Below are positions 53,855 to 62,281 of a stretch of DNA of 64,000 nt, one piece after another. The notes under the pieces were generated by a model, which had not been told where the DNA came from, did no database searches, and saw nothing but the letters and a program-made list of their open reading frames with translations. Source of the DNA: Barnesiella sp. WM24 (GTDB lineage Bacteria > Bacteroidota > Bacteroidia > Bacteroidales > Muribaculaceae); the NCBI RefSeq assembly GCF_004570975.1, contig NZ_SPPC01000013.1, forward strand, positions 1 to 64,000. The letters run 5' to 3'. A program made the position numbers and the translations under genes. Position 1 is the first letter of the stretch. Each line of letters opens with the position of its first letter.

Positions 53855-55168
53855 ATGAACAATCTTCGATTGCTCACAGGACTGCTGTCAATCGTCCTGT
53901 CGAGCGGCGGAGTGTGTGCTTACGGTCAGGCGGTCATAACTCTCGAAGAAATTTTCGAGTCAGCTGAGACCAATAGTTCCCAACTCCGTCCGTCATTTAC
54001 AGCTCAGACAGAAGCCGAACGGGAAATAAGCGTTGCCCGTGCAGGTCGTCTGCCCGACATCAACGCCTCGCTGTCATTAAGCTATATCGGCGATGGCTTC
54101 ACGACCAAACGCAACTTCAGCGACTATCAGAAGGCTCCAATCCCTCATTTCGGCAACGCCCTGTCGGTCAACATCACCCAACCGGTCTATACGGGCGGGG
54201 CGGTGACGAGCGCGATTGAGCTTGCCGAACTGAAATCGACAGCAGCCCGGTATGCCACTGACTTCCAGCGCGACAATATACGCTTTCAGCTTACCGGTTT
54301 TTACCTCGACATCTATAAGTATGACAACTTGAGAACTGTGGTAGAGGGAAACATCGCAGCTGCCCGCAAGGTGCTTCAGGAAATGAAAGCCCGATATGAA
54401 CAGGGCACTGCATTGCAGAATGACATTACCCGATATGAATTGCTCGTTTCCAATCTTGAACTACAACTCATCAGAATCAACAATACAATCGACATACTCA
54501 ACACAAATCTGGTCACAACCGCAGGACTTCCGCAGGGCACTGTTATTGTCACTGACAGCACCATTCTTGCTCAATCACTGCCGAAGGAAAGCGCCGCATG
54601 GTGGCAGGCAGAGGCTGTTGCCAACTCCCCGTCATTGAGTCTCGCCCGTTCAGGTGTCGAAATAAGCCGGAAGGCAGAGTCGCTTGTGCGCTCGGAGCGT
54701 CTGCCCAAGATAGGACTACAGGCCGGATGGAGCATGGACGGACCTATACTTGTCGAAGTGCCCCCAATTGACCGCAATCTCAGTTACTGGTATGTAGGCA
54801 TCGGCATAAACTATAACATTTCATCGCTATACAAAAGCGACAAGTCGCTGGCAAGAAGTCGCGCGGCAACCCGAAAGGCTATCGAGCAGCTCGACGCCAC
54901 GCGTGAGACTGTAACGCTGGCAGTCAACGCAGACCACGTCCGTTACCTCGAAGCTTACGAAGAGTTGAAAACCCGACAGAAAAGCGTGGAACTTGCAGAG
55001 CGTAACTACCACACCACCTCCACCCGCTACTCTGCCGACATGGCTCTAATCACTGACATGCTGGATGCAGCCAATGCTCGGCTCGATGCGGAGCAACAGC
55101 TTGTAAATGCCCGCATCAACATCATCTACTATTATTACAAACTCTTGTTTATCACCGGAAAAATATGA
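53855..55168 (+). CDS. TolC-family outer-membrane channel
   Basis: 437 residues with a signal peptide (about 1-24) and no lipobox. Two OEP repeats (about 30-220 and 240-430) carry long coiled-coil helices, and the barrel strand segments contain DINASLSLSYIG and KIGLQAGWSMDG. It serves the adaptor and MFS pump encoded downstream. It overlaps the adaptor gene by 4 bases. Confidence 0.88.
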   Translation: MNNLRLLTGLLSIVLSSGGVCAYGQAVITLEEIFESAETNSSQLRPSFTAQTEAEREISVARAGRLPDINASLSLSYIGDGFTTKRNFSDYQKAPIPHFGNALSVNITQPVYTGGAVTSAIELAELKSTAARYATDFQRDNIRFQLTGFYLDIYKYDNLRTVVEGNIAAARKVLQEMKARYEQGTALQNDITRYELLVSNLELQLIRINNTIDILNTNLVTTAGLPQGTVIVTDSTILAQSLPKESAAWWQAEAVANSPSLSLARSGVEISRKAESLVRSERLPKIGLQAGWSMDGPILVEVPPIDRNLSYWYVGIGINYNISSLYKSDKSLARSRAATRKAIEQLDATRETVTLAVNADHVRYLEAYEELKTRQKSVELAERNYHTTSTRYSADMALITDMLDAANARLDAEQQLVNARINIIYYYYKLLFITGKI

Positions 55169-56199
55169 AACATCGCAGCAAAAAGATACTCTCCTATATT
55201 ATCACAATCGCAGTAATCGTCGTAGCAGCAATCTGGGTAGGCTCCCGGTTCATTCACCTCGGGAATGTCGAGTTTACCGACAACGCACAGGTAAGTCGGC
55301 AGATAGTTCCTGTCAACAGCCGTGTGCAGGGTTATATCAAGGAAATACGCTTCAACGAGTATGAGCCGGTGAAAAAGGGTGATACACTCGTGATTATTGA
55401 CGATGCCGACATGAGGCTGAATGTAGCGCGAGCACGTGCCGATTATCAGAACGCCCTCGCCGGACTTGATGTCGCTGACCGTTCGGTCACTTCGGCATCA
55501 GCCAATGTTGCAGTCAGTGAGGCGGCGATTGCCGAAGCAAAAGTGCTTATGGAAATGGCGTCGACAGATCTTGCCCGTTACGAAAAGCTACTGGCTCAGG
55601 ATGCCGTCACTCGCCAGCAATATGACGGTGCAAAGACCGATTATGAAGCAAAAAAGGCTCGTTATGAAATGTTGTCGCGCCAACGCTCGGCTACTTCGGC
55701 GGTGGTGGATATAAACCGCAGGCGCATATCTCAGTCGGAGGCAGGCATCGAATTGGCGAAAGCCTTGCTGGAGACTGCCGAGCTAAACCTCAGCTACACA
55801 GTGATTACCGCGCCCTGTGATGGTTATGCCTCACGAAAAGAGATACAGACAGGACAACTTGTTCAGCCCGGTCAGACTCTGCTTGACATAGTTGATTCAC
55901 AGGACATCTGGGTTACTGCCAATTATAAGGAGACCCAGCTCCGTCATATCGCGCCCGGCAGCGATGTAGAGATAAAGGTGGATGCACTGCCTGATGTCAC
56001 CTTCACCGGCAAAGTAAAGTCAATCTCCTCCGCTACCGGAGCATCCTTGTCGCTGCTGCCGCAGGACAACTCGGCAGGCAATTTCGTCAAAGTGCGTCAG
56101 CGCGTGCCGGTAAGGATTGAATTCAGTGCCGATAATAAGCCCGGGGATATGGCAAGACTGAGTGCGGGAATGAATGTCGAATGTAGCGTGAAATACTGA
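55165..56199 (+). CDS. EmrA/HlyD-type membrane-fusion adaptor
   Basis: 344 residues. One N-terminal membrane segment (about 11-30), first lipoyl half (about 45-80; SRVQGYIKEIRFNEYEPVKKGD), a long coiled-coil hairpin (about 85-205), the second lipoyl half (about 210-245; TAPCDGYASRKEIQTGQLVQPGQTLLD) and a beta-barrel. It links the MFS transporter to the TolC-like channel. Confidence 0.9.
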   Translation: MKHRSKKILSYIITIAVIVVAAIWVGSRFIHLGNVEFTDNAQVSRQIVPVNSRVQGYIKEIRFNEYEPVKKGDTLVIIDDADMRLNVARARADYQNALAGLDVADRSVTSASANVAVSEAAIAEAKVLMEMASTDLARYEKLLAQDAVTRQQYDGAKTDYEAKKARYEMLSRQRSATSAVVDINRRRISQSEAGIELAKALLETAELNLSYTVITAPCDGYASRKEIQTGQLVQPGQTLLDIVDSQDIWVTANYKETQLRHIAPGSDVEIKVDALPDVTFTGKVKSISSATGASLSLLPQDNSAGNFVKVRQRVPVRIEFSADNKPGDMARLSAGMNVECSVKY

Positions 56200-56200
56200 T

Positions 56201-57832
56201 ATGGCAGACTGGCACGCACCGCAGGATCCGTTTGACATACCGGATGTACCTGATTATGTTCCACGGCGGTTAAAACCGTATCTATTCATATTCTTTGTCC
56301 TGATTATACAGTTTTCGGGCGGTGTCTATCTCGCCGCCGCATCCGACATGGTCGGGACAACCGCACTGATGCAGGAGGATATTCTTATGGCTGGTTACGC
56401 CTCCCTTATCGGGCTGGCGATAAACTTTGCCGTGATGTTCCGCATTAAGTTCCGGTTCTCGGCCCGCACTCAACTTCTTGTGTCGTGCATGGTGCTGATT
56501 GCCGCTAACGTGATATGTGCCTGTACGACAAGTGTCCCGCTTCTGGTAATCACTTGTTTCATCGCCGGATGGTTCAGGATGCAGGCTACATTCGCCTGTA
56601 ATTCCACTATACAGCTGTGGCTTACCCCGGTCAGGGATATGGCAATCTTCTTCTGCTACGTATATATAATAGTCGACAGCGTAATTCAGCTTAGCGGCAT
56701 AGCCACAATATATACGGCATTTTTCTCTCAGTGGGAATATATGCACTGGACAATGACCGGACTGCTTGCCCTTATGATGATAGTGGTCATGATACTTGTG
56801 AAGCCTGTAAGAGGACCGATGTTCATCCCCCTGCTCGGCATTGACTGGATTGGCGCATTACTGTGGGCAGGCTTCATGATGTGCTTCACTTTCATTTGCG
56901 TATATGGCAACTATTTCGATTGGTGGGATGCCGCCGAGATAAGGGGAGCCGCGCTTATAGCACTCGCCTGTCTCGCAATCAACCTTTGGCGGGCAACTTT
57001 TCTCCATCATCCATATATCAGTTTCCGGGCGATGAAAAACCGCAATGTAATCCGCGCTACCGGAATATATCTTGTTTTCTTCACGCTCATAGCCACTGAA
57101 CATGTATTTGAACACAGCTATGCCGCAAATATCCTCGGTTTTGACGAGACAAACCTGATTGACCTCAACTGGTATGTTTTTGCCGGCATTATTGCGGGAT
57201 GTGGCTTCACATATTTCACATTCGCCTTGCGCAAATGGCGTTACAAGACCATGACCGCCATTGCTTTTACTCTGGCTATAATATATCTCGCATATTTCTA
57301 CTTCTTCATAGACTACGGGGTTGAGAAAGAGATGCTTTTCATTCCGCTATTTTTCCGTGGAGCGGCGGCGGTGATAATCTCAATAGTGTTTCTTACGTCA
57401 ATCGTGCAGAGCGGACTGCCTTTTCAAGTATTTCCTCAGGCACTGACAATCAATGGTTTCACCGGTGCGGTAATGGGTGCCACACTCGGTCCCGCCATAA
57501 TCGGAGAACTGCTGCGCCACACTATGGCTAAAAATGCCGCATTGCTTGGAGCCAACATATCAAATACCAATCCCGACATAGCCTTTGCCCCGCTCGGTCA
57601 GCTATACGGAATGGTGCAGACTCAGGCACTGGTCGTGTCCATGAAAGAGATTTACGGCTGGTTACTCATTATCGCACTCGCATCGCTTACCGCAATTCTT
57701 TTAAGTTACAGCTCAGTAAGACCATTTGCAATCTTTCCTAAATGGAGCACTGTACGCCGCGTCATAAAGCACATGGTAAGAACAAACAAAGAATACCGAG
57801 ATCCGCATATCGAAAGAACGACACTGATGTAA
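56201..57832 (+). CDS. EmrB-type MFS drug exporter (DHA2-like)
   Basis: 543 residues with about 14 membrane segments, starting one base after the adaptor stop. The soluble N-terminus (about 1-26, rich in Asp/Pro) is unusual. It should export drugs or bile salts using the proton gradient, via the adaptor and channel genes upstream. The order channel-adaptor-permease is the typical Bacteroidota arrangement. Confidence 0.88.
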   Translation: MADWHAPQDPFDIPDVPDYVPRRLKPYLFIFFVLIIQFSGGVYLAAASDMVGTTALMQEDILMAGYASLIGLAINFAVMFRIKFRFSARTQLLVSCMVLIAANVICACTTSVPLLVITCFIAGWFRMQATFACNSTIQLWLTPVRDMAIFFCYVYIIVDSVIQLSGIATIYTAFFSQWEYMHWTMTGLLALMMIVVMILVKPVRGPMFIPLLGIDWIGALLWAGFMMCFTFICVYGNYFDWWDAAEIRGAALIALACLAINLWRATFLHHPYISFRAMKNRNVIRATGIYLVFFTLIATEHVFEHSYAANILGFDETNLIDLNWYVFAGIIAGCGFTYFTFALRKWRYKTMTAIAFTLAIIYLAYFYFFIDYGVEKEMLFIPLFFRGAAAVIISIVFLTSIVQSGLPFQVFPQALTINGFTGAVMGATLGPAIIGELLRHTMAKNAALLGANISNTNPDIAFAPLGQLYGMVQTQALVVSMKEIYGWLLIIALASLTAILLSYSSVRPFAIFPKWSTVRRVIKHMVRTNKEYRDPHIERTTLM

Positions 57833-57867
57833 ACACCATAAAACAACCCAATCATAAGACTAAAACG

Positions 57868-57908
57868 ATGAAATCCTCTGAAATCCGGGTGATTTCAGAG
57901 GATTTCAT
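57868..57908 (+). terminator. Terminator after the EmrB-like gene (hairpin repeat copy E)
   Basis: A perfect 18-bp stem: ATGAAATCCTCTGAAATC (57868-57885), loop CGGGT, complement at 57891-57908. The tail TCAACGGCATTTCTACCCGGAATATT after it is shared with the other hairpin repeat copies. Confidence 0.75.
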
Positions 57909-57977
57909 TATCCCTCAACGGCATTTCTACCCGGAATATTTCAGTATGCCGGCAGACATGAGCCCGGTTAGACATTT

Positions 57978-58145
57978 TTAGAACAGGTCATTTGTTTGAA
58001 TTTCATCTTTCCAGAGATGGTCTTTCGGAAATGGCTTGGAATTCCATGCCTTCTGTGAAGTCCATTCAACCGGTGCATCAGTCCAGAACGGGTGAGCTGC
58101 CGGAAGCCCGAGAGGGAGAAATGCAAGCGCAGGTAAAAAAGGTGG
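57978..58145 (-). pseudogene. C-terminal remnant of a DUF2264 protein
   Basis: The minus strand reads LPALAFLPLGLPAAHPFW, then TDAPVEWTSQKAWNSK and PFPKDHLWKDEI, ending at a TAA at 57978-57980. This is the C-terminus typical of DUF2264 proteins. An in-frame stop just upstream (58146-58148) and the absence of any longer frame show that only the tail survives. Confidence 0.65.
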
Positions 58146-58196
58146 CTATAAAATTTGCTTAAAAATTTAAGGATTTATTTCGCTTGTTTTTCAAAT

Positions 58197-58381
58197 CTCT
58201 TGGGAAGAGTCACTTAGTGACCGCAAATTTAATAATTTTCCCGTAAATCAACGTCATTTTCGAGTAGAAATCATAGTTTGTTGAATATTAAATTGACAAT
58301 TGTTTAGCAATTCCCCCAAAATATCATAATAAATAGCTGGAAATCAGCTCGTGTCGATATATAAGTGACTCTTCCCAAGAG
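58197..58381. promoter_or_regulatory. Invertible promoter segment of the capsule locus
   Basis: A perfect 20-bp inverted repeat, CTCTTGGGAAGAGTCACTTA at 58197-58216 and its complement at 58362-58381, flanks 145 bp of AT-rich DNA. Inside, a -7 box (TAAATTTG on the minus strand, 58231-58224) faces left, just inside the left repeat. Inversion would put it next to the right repeat, facing upxY. This is the arrangement of phase-variable capsule promoters in Bacteroides. In this orientation the capsule genes should be OFF. No invertase gene is nearby. Confidence 0.85.
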
Positions 58382-58570
58382 TTGCTTAGTCCCAACATCG
58401 CTCTTGAGGTATCCAGAATTGGGGCGGTACAACCACCGGGGAAGTTCCTGGACAGGCTAATCCCGGAGATCCGAAGCCAAGGCTGACGGATGGTTGTGAA
58501 TGATGCGTGGTCAAGACTATAATCTGCCGCCACGCAAGAGGATTAGAAGTATATTGACCGGAAGTGAATT
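58382..58570 (+). promoter_or_regulatory. Structured capsule leader upstream of upxY
   Basis: A 190-base untranslated stretch with several pairings, among them ACAACCA with TGGTTGT (near 58430 and 58492) and GCGTGG / CCACGC (near 58505 and 58531). In Bacteroides capsule loci the UpxY protein acts on such leaders to prevent premature termination. It would be transcribed only in the ON orientation of the promoter. Confidence 0.6.
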
Positions 58571-59089
58571 ATGGAGGAAAATACAGAGTGGTTTGCTATT
58601 AAGACCCGACAGGATTTCAAGGCAGAGGAAGTCCTGGCTGAATCATGTGAAGAAATTTTCTTCCCCAAAGAACGCATAAAGATGCCCGGCGGGAAATATC
58701 GCGAAAAGGCGACTATCCCCCATGTGCTTTTCATCAGGACCACCCGCGACAAGGCTCTCGCCCTGGAAAAAGACGGAAGGCTCTCTTCAGTAGCTTCAAT
58801 CCCCTTTTGGATATACCGTTACCCCAAAAGTCCCGACATTCAAGTCATACCTCAAAAATCAATTGACCTCATGCGCCTTCTCACTGCCGATGACACTGCG
58901 GGATGCCGGATCTATACAGCCGAAAATTTCACGGTAGACACCCGCGTCAAAGTGACAGCAGGACAATACAAGGGATATGAGGGCTTTGTGAAGCGCATTG
59001 GAAAAAACAGGCATGTGGTGGTGAAAATAGAGGGCGTCTGCATGGTCATCCTCCCGTTCATTCACCCTGACCTCCTTCAAAAATTATAG
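58571..59089 (+). CDS. upxY: UpxY-family capsule antiterminator (NusG-like)
   Basis: 172 residues. An N-terminal NGN domain (about 5-105; WFAIKTRQDFKAEEVL) and a C-terminal KOW (about 128-155; VKVTAGQYKGYEGFVKRI) match UpxY proteins. These bind RNA polymerase on the 5' leader of their own capsule operon and stop premature termination. It is the first gene after the invertible promoter and leader. Confidence 0.9.
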   Translation: MEENTEWFAIKTRQDFKAEEVLAESCEEIFFPKERIKMPGGKYREKATIPHVLFIRTTRDKALALEKDGRLSSVASIPFWIYRYPKSPDIQVIPQKSIDLMRLLTADDTAGCRIYTAENFTVDTRVKVTAGQYKGYEGFVKRIGKNRHVVVKIEGVCMVILPFIHPDLLQKL

Positions 59090-59186
59090 AAACATACACA
59101 ACTTATTGCTGATATTACTCACTAAACATCGGGCACCGGCACATAAACCTGCCGGCATCCCATTGACAACCGGACTATACTGAGAC

Positions 59187-59813
59187 ATGTCCAATCCCCG
59201 ACTTGACATACGGTCCACAGATTTCTGTGACGCACACGCCATCGCCGACTCGGCTGCCGCCATATTTGAAGCGGCAAACGAGCTGGGACTTTTTATGTCC
59301 CATAGCAGGCGCTCGCGCGACGAAAAAGAGGTCAGGCAAGCCGCCGAAATGTGGGTAAGACATGTCGAATCCACAATAGACAGTCTCTCCCCTGCCGACG
59401 CGCTGACAGTCATCGCCCGATTTGACCTTGTCCACAGAATCGCGTTCAACAGCCCCGCACGCGAGCCCTACACAAGCCGCTATATCCTCCGGGCATTTGA
59501 GGCAAGCATAAGAGGCGATAAATCGGTCGACATATATGACCTGTACAGAGCGATCACCATCGAACTCAACAAACGCAACAAGTCATTTTTCGGCCGCCCG
59601 CTCGACTGGGCAAGCGACTGCCTTGCCCGCTGGCACAAGCAGTTCCGCCACGGCGAGTGCCTCGACCCGACACTCAGCGACTACGACATCACCCGCCGCG
59701 TCGACGCCCTCCTCACCTCCAACCTCGCCGCCTTCGAAGCCGCCAACGAACCTGCCTTCAAACGCACCCTCCTCACCCACCACCGCCCGACATTTCTCCA
59801 TAATAATTGCTAA
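59187..59813 (+). CDS. upxZ: UpxZ-family inhibitor of foreign UpxY proteins
   Basis: 208 residues, helical, cytoplasmic. Position directly after upxY and the texture (SADALTVIARFDLVHRIAF..., YDLYRAITIELNKRNKSFFGRPLDWAS) fit UpxZ. The UpxZ of an active capsule operon blocks the UpxY of other capsule operons, so that few capsules are made at once. The C-terminal part is low-complexity and GC-rich (Ala/Thr/Arg-rich in other frames). Assignment relies mainly on context and size. Confidence 0.75.
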   Translation: MSNPRLDIRSTDFCDAHAIADSAAAIFEAANELGLFMSHSRRSRDEKEVRQAAEMWVRHVESTIDSLSPADALTVIARFDLVHRIAFNSPAREPYTSRYILRAFEASIRGDKSVDIYDLYRAITIELNKRNKSFFGRPLDWASDCLARWHKQFRHGECLDPTLSDYDITRRVDALLTSNLAAFEAANEPAFKRTLLTHHRPTFLHNNC

Positions 59814-59847
59814 ATAGCGAAGGAATACAACGAAGATTGTTGCAGCG

Positions 59848-60702
59848 ATGGTAGATGATAAGGATTTTTGGATGAGTCTAAAAGGCTTAATTACCGTTTT
59901 GGTAATTTGTTGTGTGCTCTTTTTTATAGGATACGCATTGACTTACACTGCTAAATCTCCTAATGAGGCGGGTGATGCGGCAGGACTGGTAAACGGATTG
60001 TTTTCTGCCCTTGCTTTTGCCGGAGTAATATATGCCATATTCCTGCAACGTAACGAACTTGAACTGCAACGCAAGGAGCTTACTGACACAAGAGCCGAGT
60101 TCCAAATTCAGAATGAGACCCTGAAACGCCAGCGTTTTGAAAATACATTTTTCAATATGCTTCAATTACAGCAGCAGATTACGGACAACATAACCTATTC
60201 ACACGCTTACAACAAGGAAAACGTAATTTATGGTAATAATCCCGACACCACTCGCTTTTCCCAAGTAAAAGTTGATTTAAAAGGGCGGGAGGTTTTCTAT
60301 GGCGCGTTTGAAAGTGTCCCTCATGAAGCATCTGACGGTGAAGATTATTATGGCATGCGGGGTCTATTGGAAAAAGATGGCATGCGGGGATATGAAGACA
60401 ATTTCACGCCAACCTATTTCGACCACTATTTCCGTCATCTATACCGTATATTCAAATTTGTGGCAACTTCACCGCTTATAAACGAAGAAGACAGATATGA
60501 ATATGCTTCAATGGTTCGTGGTCAGCTCTCAAGGTACGAGTTAATATGGCTGTACTACAACGGGCTGTCGGCTTACGGACAAGAAAAGTTCAAGCCACTC
60601 ATCGAAAAATTCGCTTTACTCAAAAATCTCCGTATTGACATGCTTGTGGAAGACATCGAAATAAAAAATCCATATACAAAATACGCTTATAGCCATCGCT
60701 AA
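59848..60702 (+). CDS. Putative AbiC-like phage abortive-infection protein
   Basis: 284 residues. Two membrane segments (about 14-36 and 44-62) are followed by a coiled coil (about 64-95; LELQRKELTDTRAEF) and a soluble part with the FENTFFNMLQLQQQITDNI stretch and DHYFRHLYRIFKF, the pattern of the putAbiC family. These are proposed to abort phage infection. It lies inside a capsule operon, in front of the flippase, and would be switched on and off with the capsule. Confidence 0.7.
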   Translation: MVDDKDFWMSLKGLITVLVICCVLFFIGYALTYTAKSPNEAGDAAGLVNGLFSALAFAGVIYAIFLQRNELELQRKELTDTRAEFQIQNETLKRQRFENTFFNMLQLQQQITDNITYSHAYNKENVIYGNNPDTTRFSQVKVDLKGREVFYGAFESVPHEASDGEDYYGMRGLLEKDGMRGYEDNFTPTYFDHYFRHLYRIFKFVATSPLINEEDRYEYASMVRGQLSRYELIWLYYNGLSAYGQEKFKPLIEKFALLKNLRIDMLVEDIEIKNPYTKYAYSHR

Positions 60703-60745
60703 ATAACGATTCTAACATCAAAATCTCCAATTGCCACAACTAATT

Positions 60746-62281
60746 ATGTCAGAGTCAGGACAAAATAAACGGATTGCCAAAAACTCCATTCTGTTGTATG
60801 TAAGAATGATTGTAGTTATGGCAATTGGTCTGTTCACCTCAAGAATTGTATTGCAGGCGCTTGGCGTTGAGGACTATGGTATCTATAATCTTGTCGGAGG
60901 ACTTGTTACATTCTTTACGGTAATTAATGGGGCAATGTTGTCAGCAACTCAGCGATTTATCAATTATGGACTTGGCAACGGAGACAAGCATAAGCTGAAG
61001 GTAATTTTCAGCACAGCATGCACCATACATTTAATTATAGCTGCAATAATCATTGTTTTGGCAGAAACAATCGGGATTTGGCTATTGACTCACAAGTTAC
61101 TTATACCGCAAGAAAGGTTTCCAGTGGCTATGCTTGTGTTCCAAATGAGTATGGCTACCGTAATAATTCAAGTTTTGACGTTGCCATATAATGCGGTAGT
61201 TGTGGCACATGAAAAAATGTCTGTTTTCGCTACGATTTCCATTATCCAGTCTGTGCTGTCATTAATTGTCGCCCTGTCGTTGCTGACATCATCAGATAGT
61301 GAGAGATTAAAGTTGTATGCCATTCTGACATGTTGCGTGCAGATAGTAATAGCTTTATTCTACTTTTTTTACAGCAAGGCCAAATTCAGCGAAAGTAGAA
61401 ACTGGGTAAAATTCAACAAAGCAATTTTTAAGGAAATGTCCGTATTTGCCGGATGGTGCATGGTAGGATGCAGTGCCGGAATGATGTATACCCAAGGATT
61501 AAATATATTACTCGGAATGTTCTTTATGCCGTACGTTAACGCGGCAAGGGGGCTTGCAACAACCGTTCAAAATGCAGTCAACCAGATATTCAATAATGTA
61601 CAAATAGCAGTTGTGCCGCAATTGATTCAATCGTATGCAAGAAAAGATTTCTCATATTTCTATTCTTTGATATTTAAAAGCTCAAAATATTTTTCTTTCT
61701 TATTGCTATTGGTGGCAGTGCCAATTGCAATAAGAGCGCCTTATATTCTTCAACTTTGGCTTGGCGAGTTACCGGAATATGTAGTTATTTTCGTTAGAAT
61801 ACTCTTGTGTATCAGTCTTGTGGATGCTATATCAGGACCGTTGATGAGGGCATCTGATGCTACCGGCGATATAAAAAAATATCATCTGGTTGTTGGTGGC
61901 GTACTCATGACAATTGTGCCTGTCGCATATATATTCCTTAAATTGGGTTATCCTCCTCAAAGTGTGTTTTACACATATTTGGTCATTTCAGTCTTAGCCT
62001 TGTGCGCACGTCTGATTATTCTGAGACAAAAGATACACTTGTCTTTAAGAGCATACATTGTGAATGTAATACTTCCAATTATCTATGTAACAACAATTAC
62101 GGTGCCGGTTTCTTATTTGCTGTCTCAATACATAAGTCTTGATTTTGTTGGTCTTGTCCTGTTTGTCATCGCTTCCACAACAATTACCGTAATCGCAATT
62201 TATGTATTTGGAATAAACGATAATGAGAGGAAATTCATAAAAAACAAAGTTTCGATAATTCTACATAAGCAACATGATTAA
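60746..62281 (+). CDS. wzx: Polysaccharide flippase (Wzx type)
   Basis: 511 residues from the ATG at 60746 (an upstream TTG at 60731 is unlikely). About 12-14 membrane segments, opening SGQNKRIAKNSILLYVRM and with ALGVEDYGIYNLVGGLV, typical of the oligosaccharide-flippase group of the MOP exporters. It flips lipid-linked repeat units across the inner membrane for capsule assembly. It overlaps the next gene by 8 bases. Confidence 0.85.
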   Translation: MSESGQNKRIAKNSILLYVRMIVVMAIGLFTSRIVLQALGVEDYGIYNLVGGLVTFFTVINGAMLSATQRFINYGLGNGDKHKLKVIFSTACTIHLIIAAIIIVLAETIGIWLLTHKLLIPQERFPVAMLVFQMSMATVIIQVLTLPYNAVVVAHEKMSVFATISIIQSVLSLIVALSLLTSSDSERLKLYAILTCCVQIVIALFYFFYSKAKFSESRNWVKFNKAIFKEMSVFAGWCMVGCSAGMMYTQGLNILLGMFFMPYVNAARGLATTVQNAVNQIFNNVQIAVVPQLIQSYARKDFSYFYSLIFKSSKYFSFLLLLVAVPIAIRAPYILQLWLGELPEYVVIFVRILLCISLVDAISGPLMRASDATGDIKKYHLVVGGVLMTIVPVAYIFLKLGYPPQSVFYTYLVISVLALCARLIILRQKIHLSLRAYIVNVILPIIYVTTITVPVSYLLSQYISLDFVGLVLFVIASTTITVIAIYVFGINDNERKFIKNKVSIILHKQHD

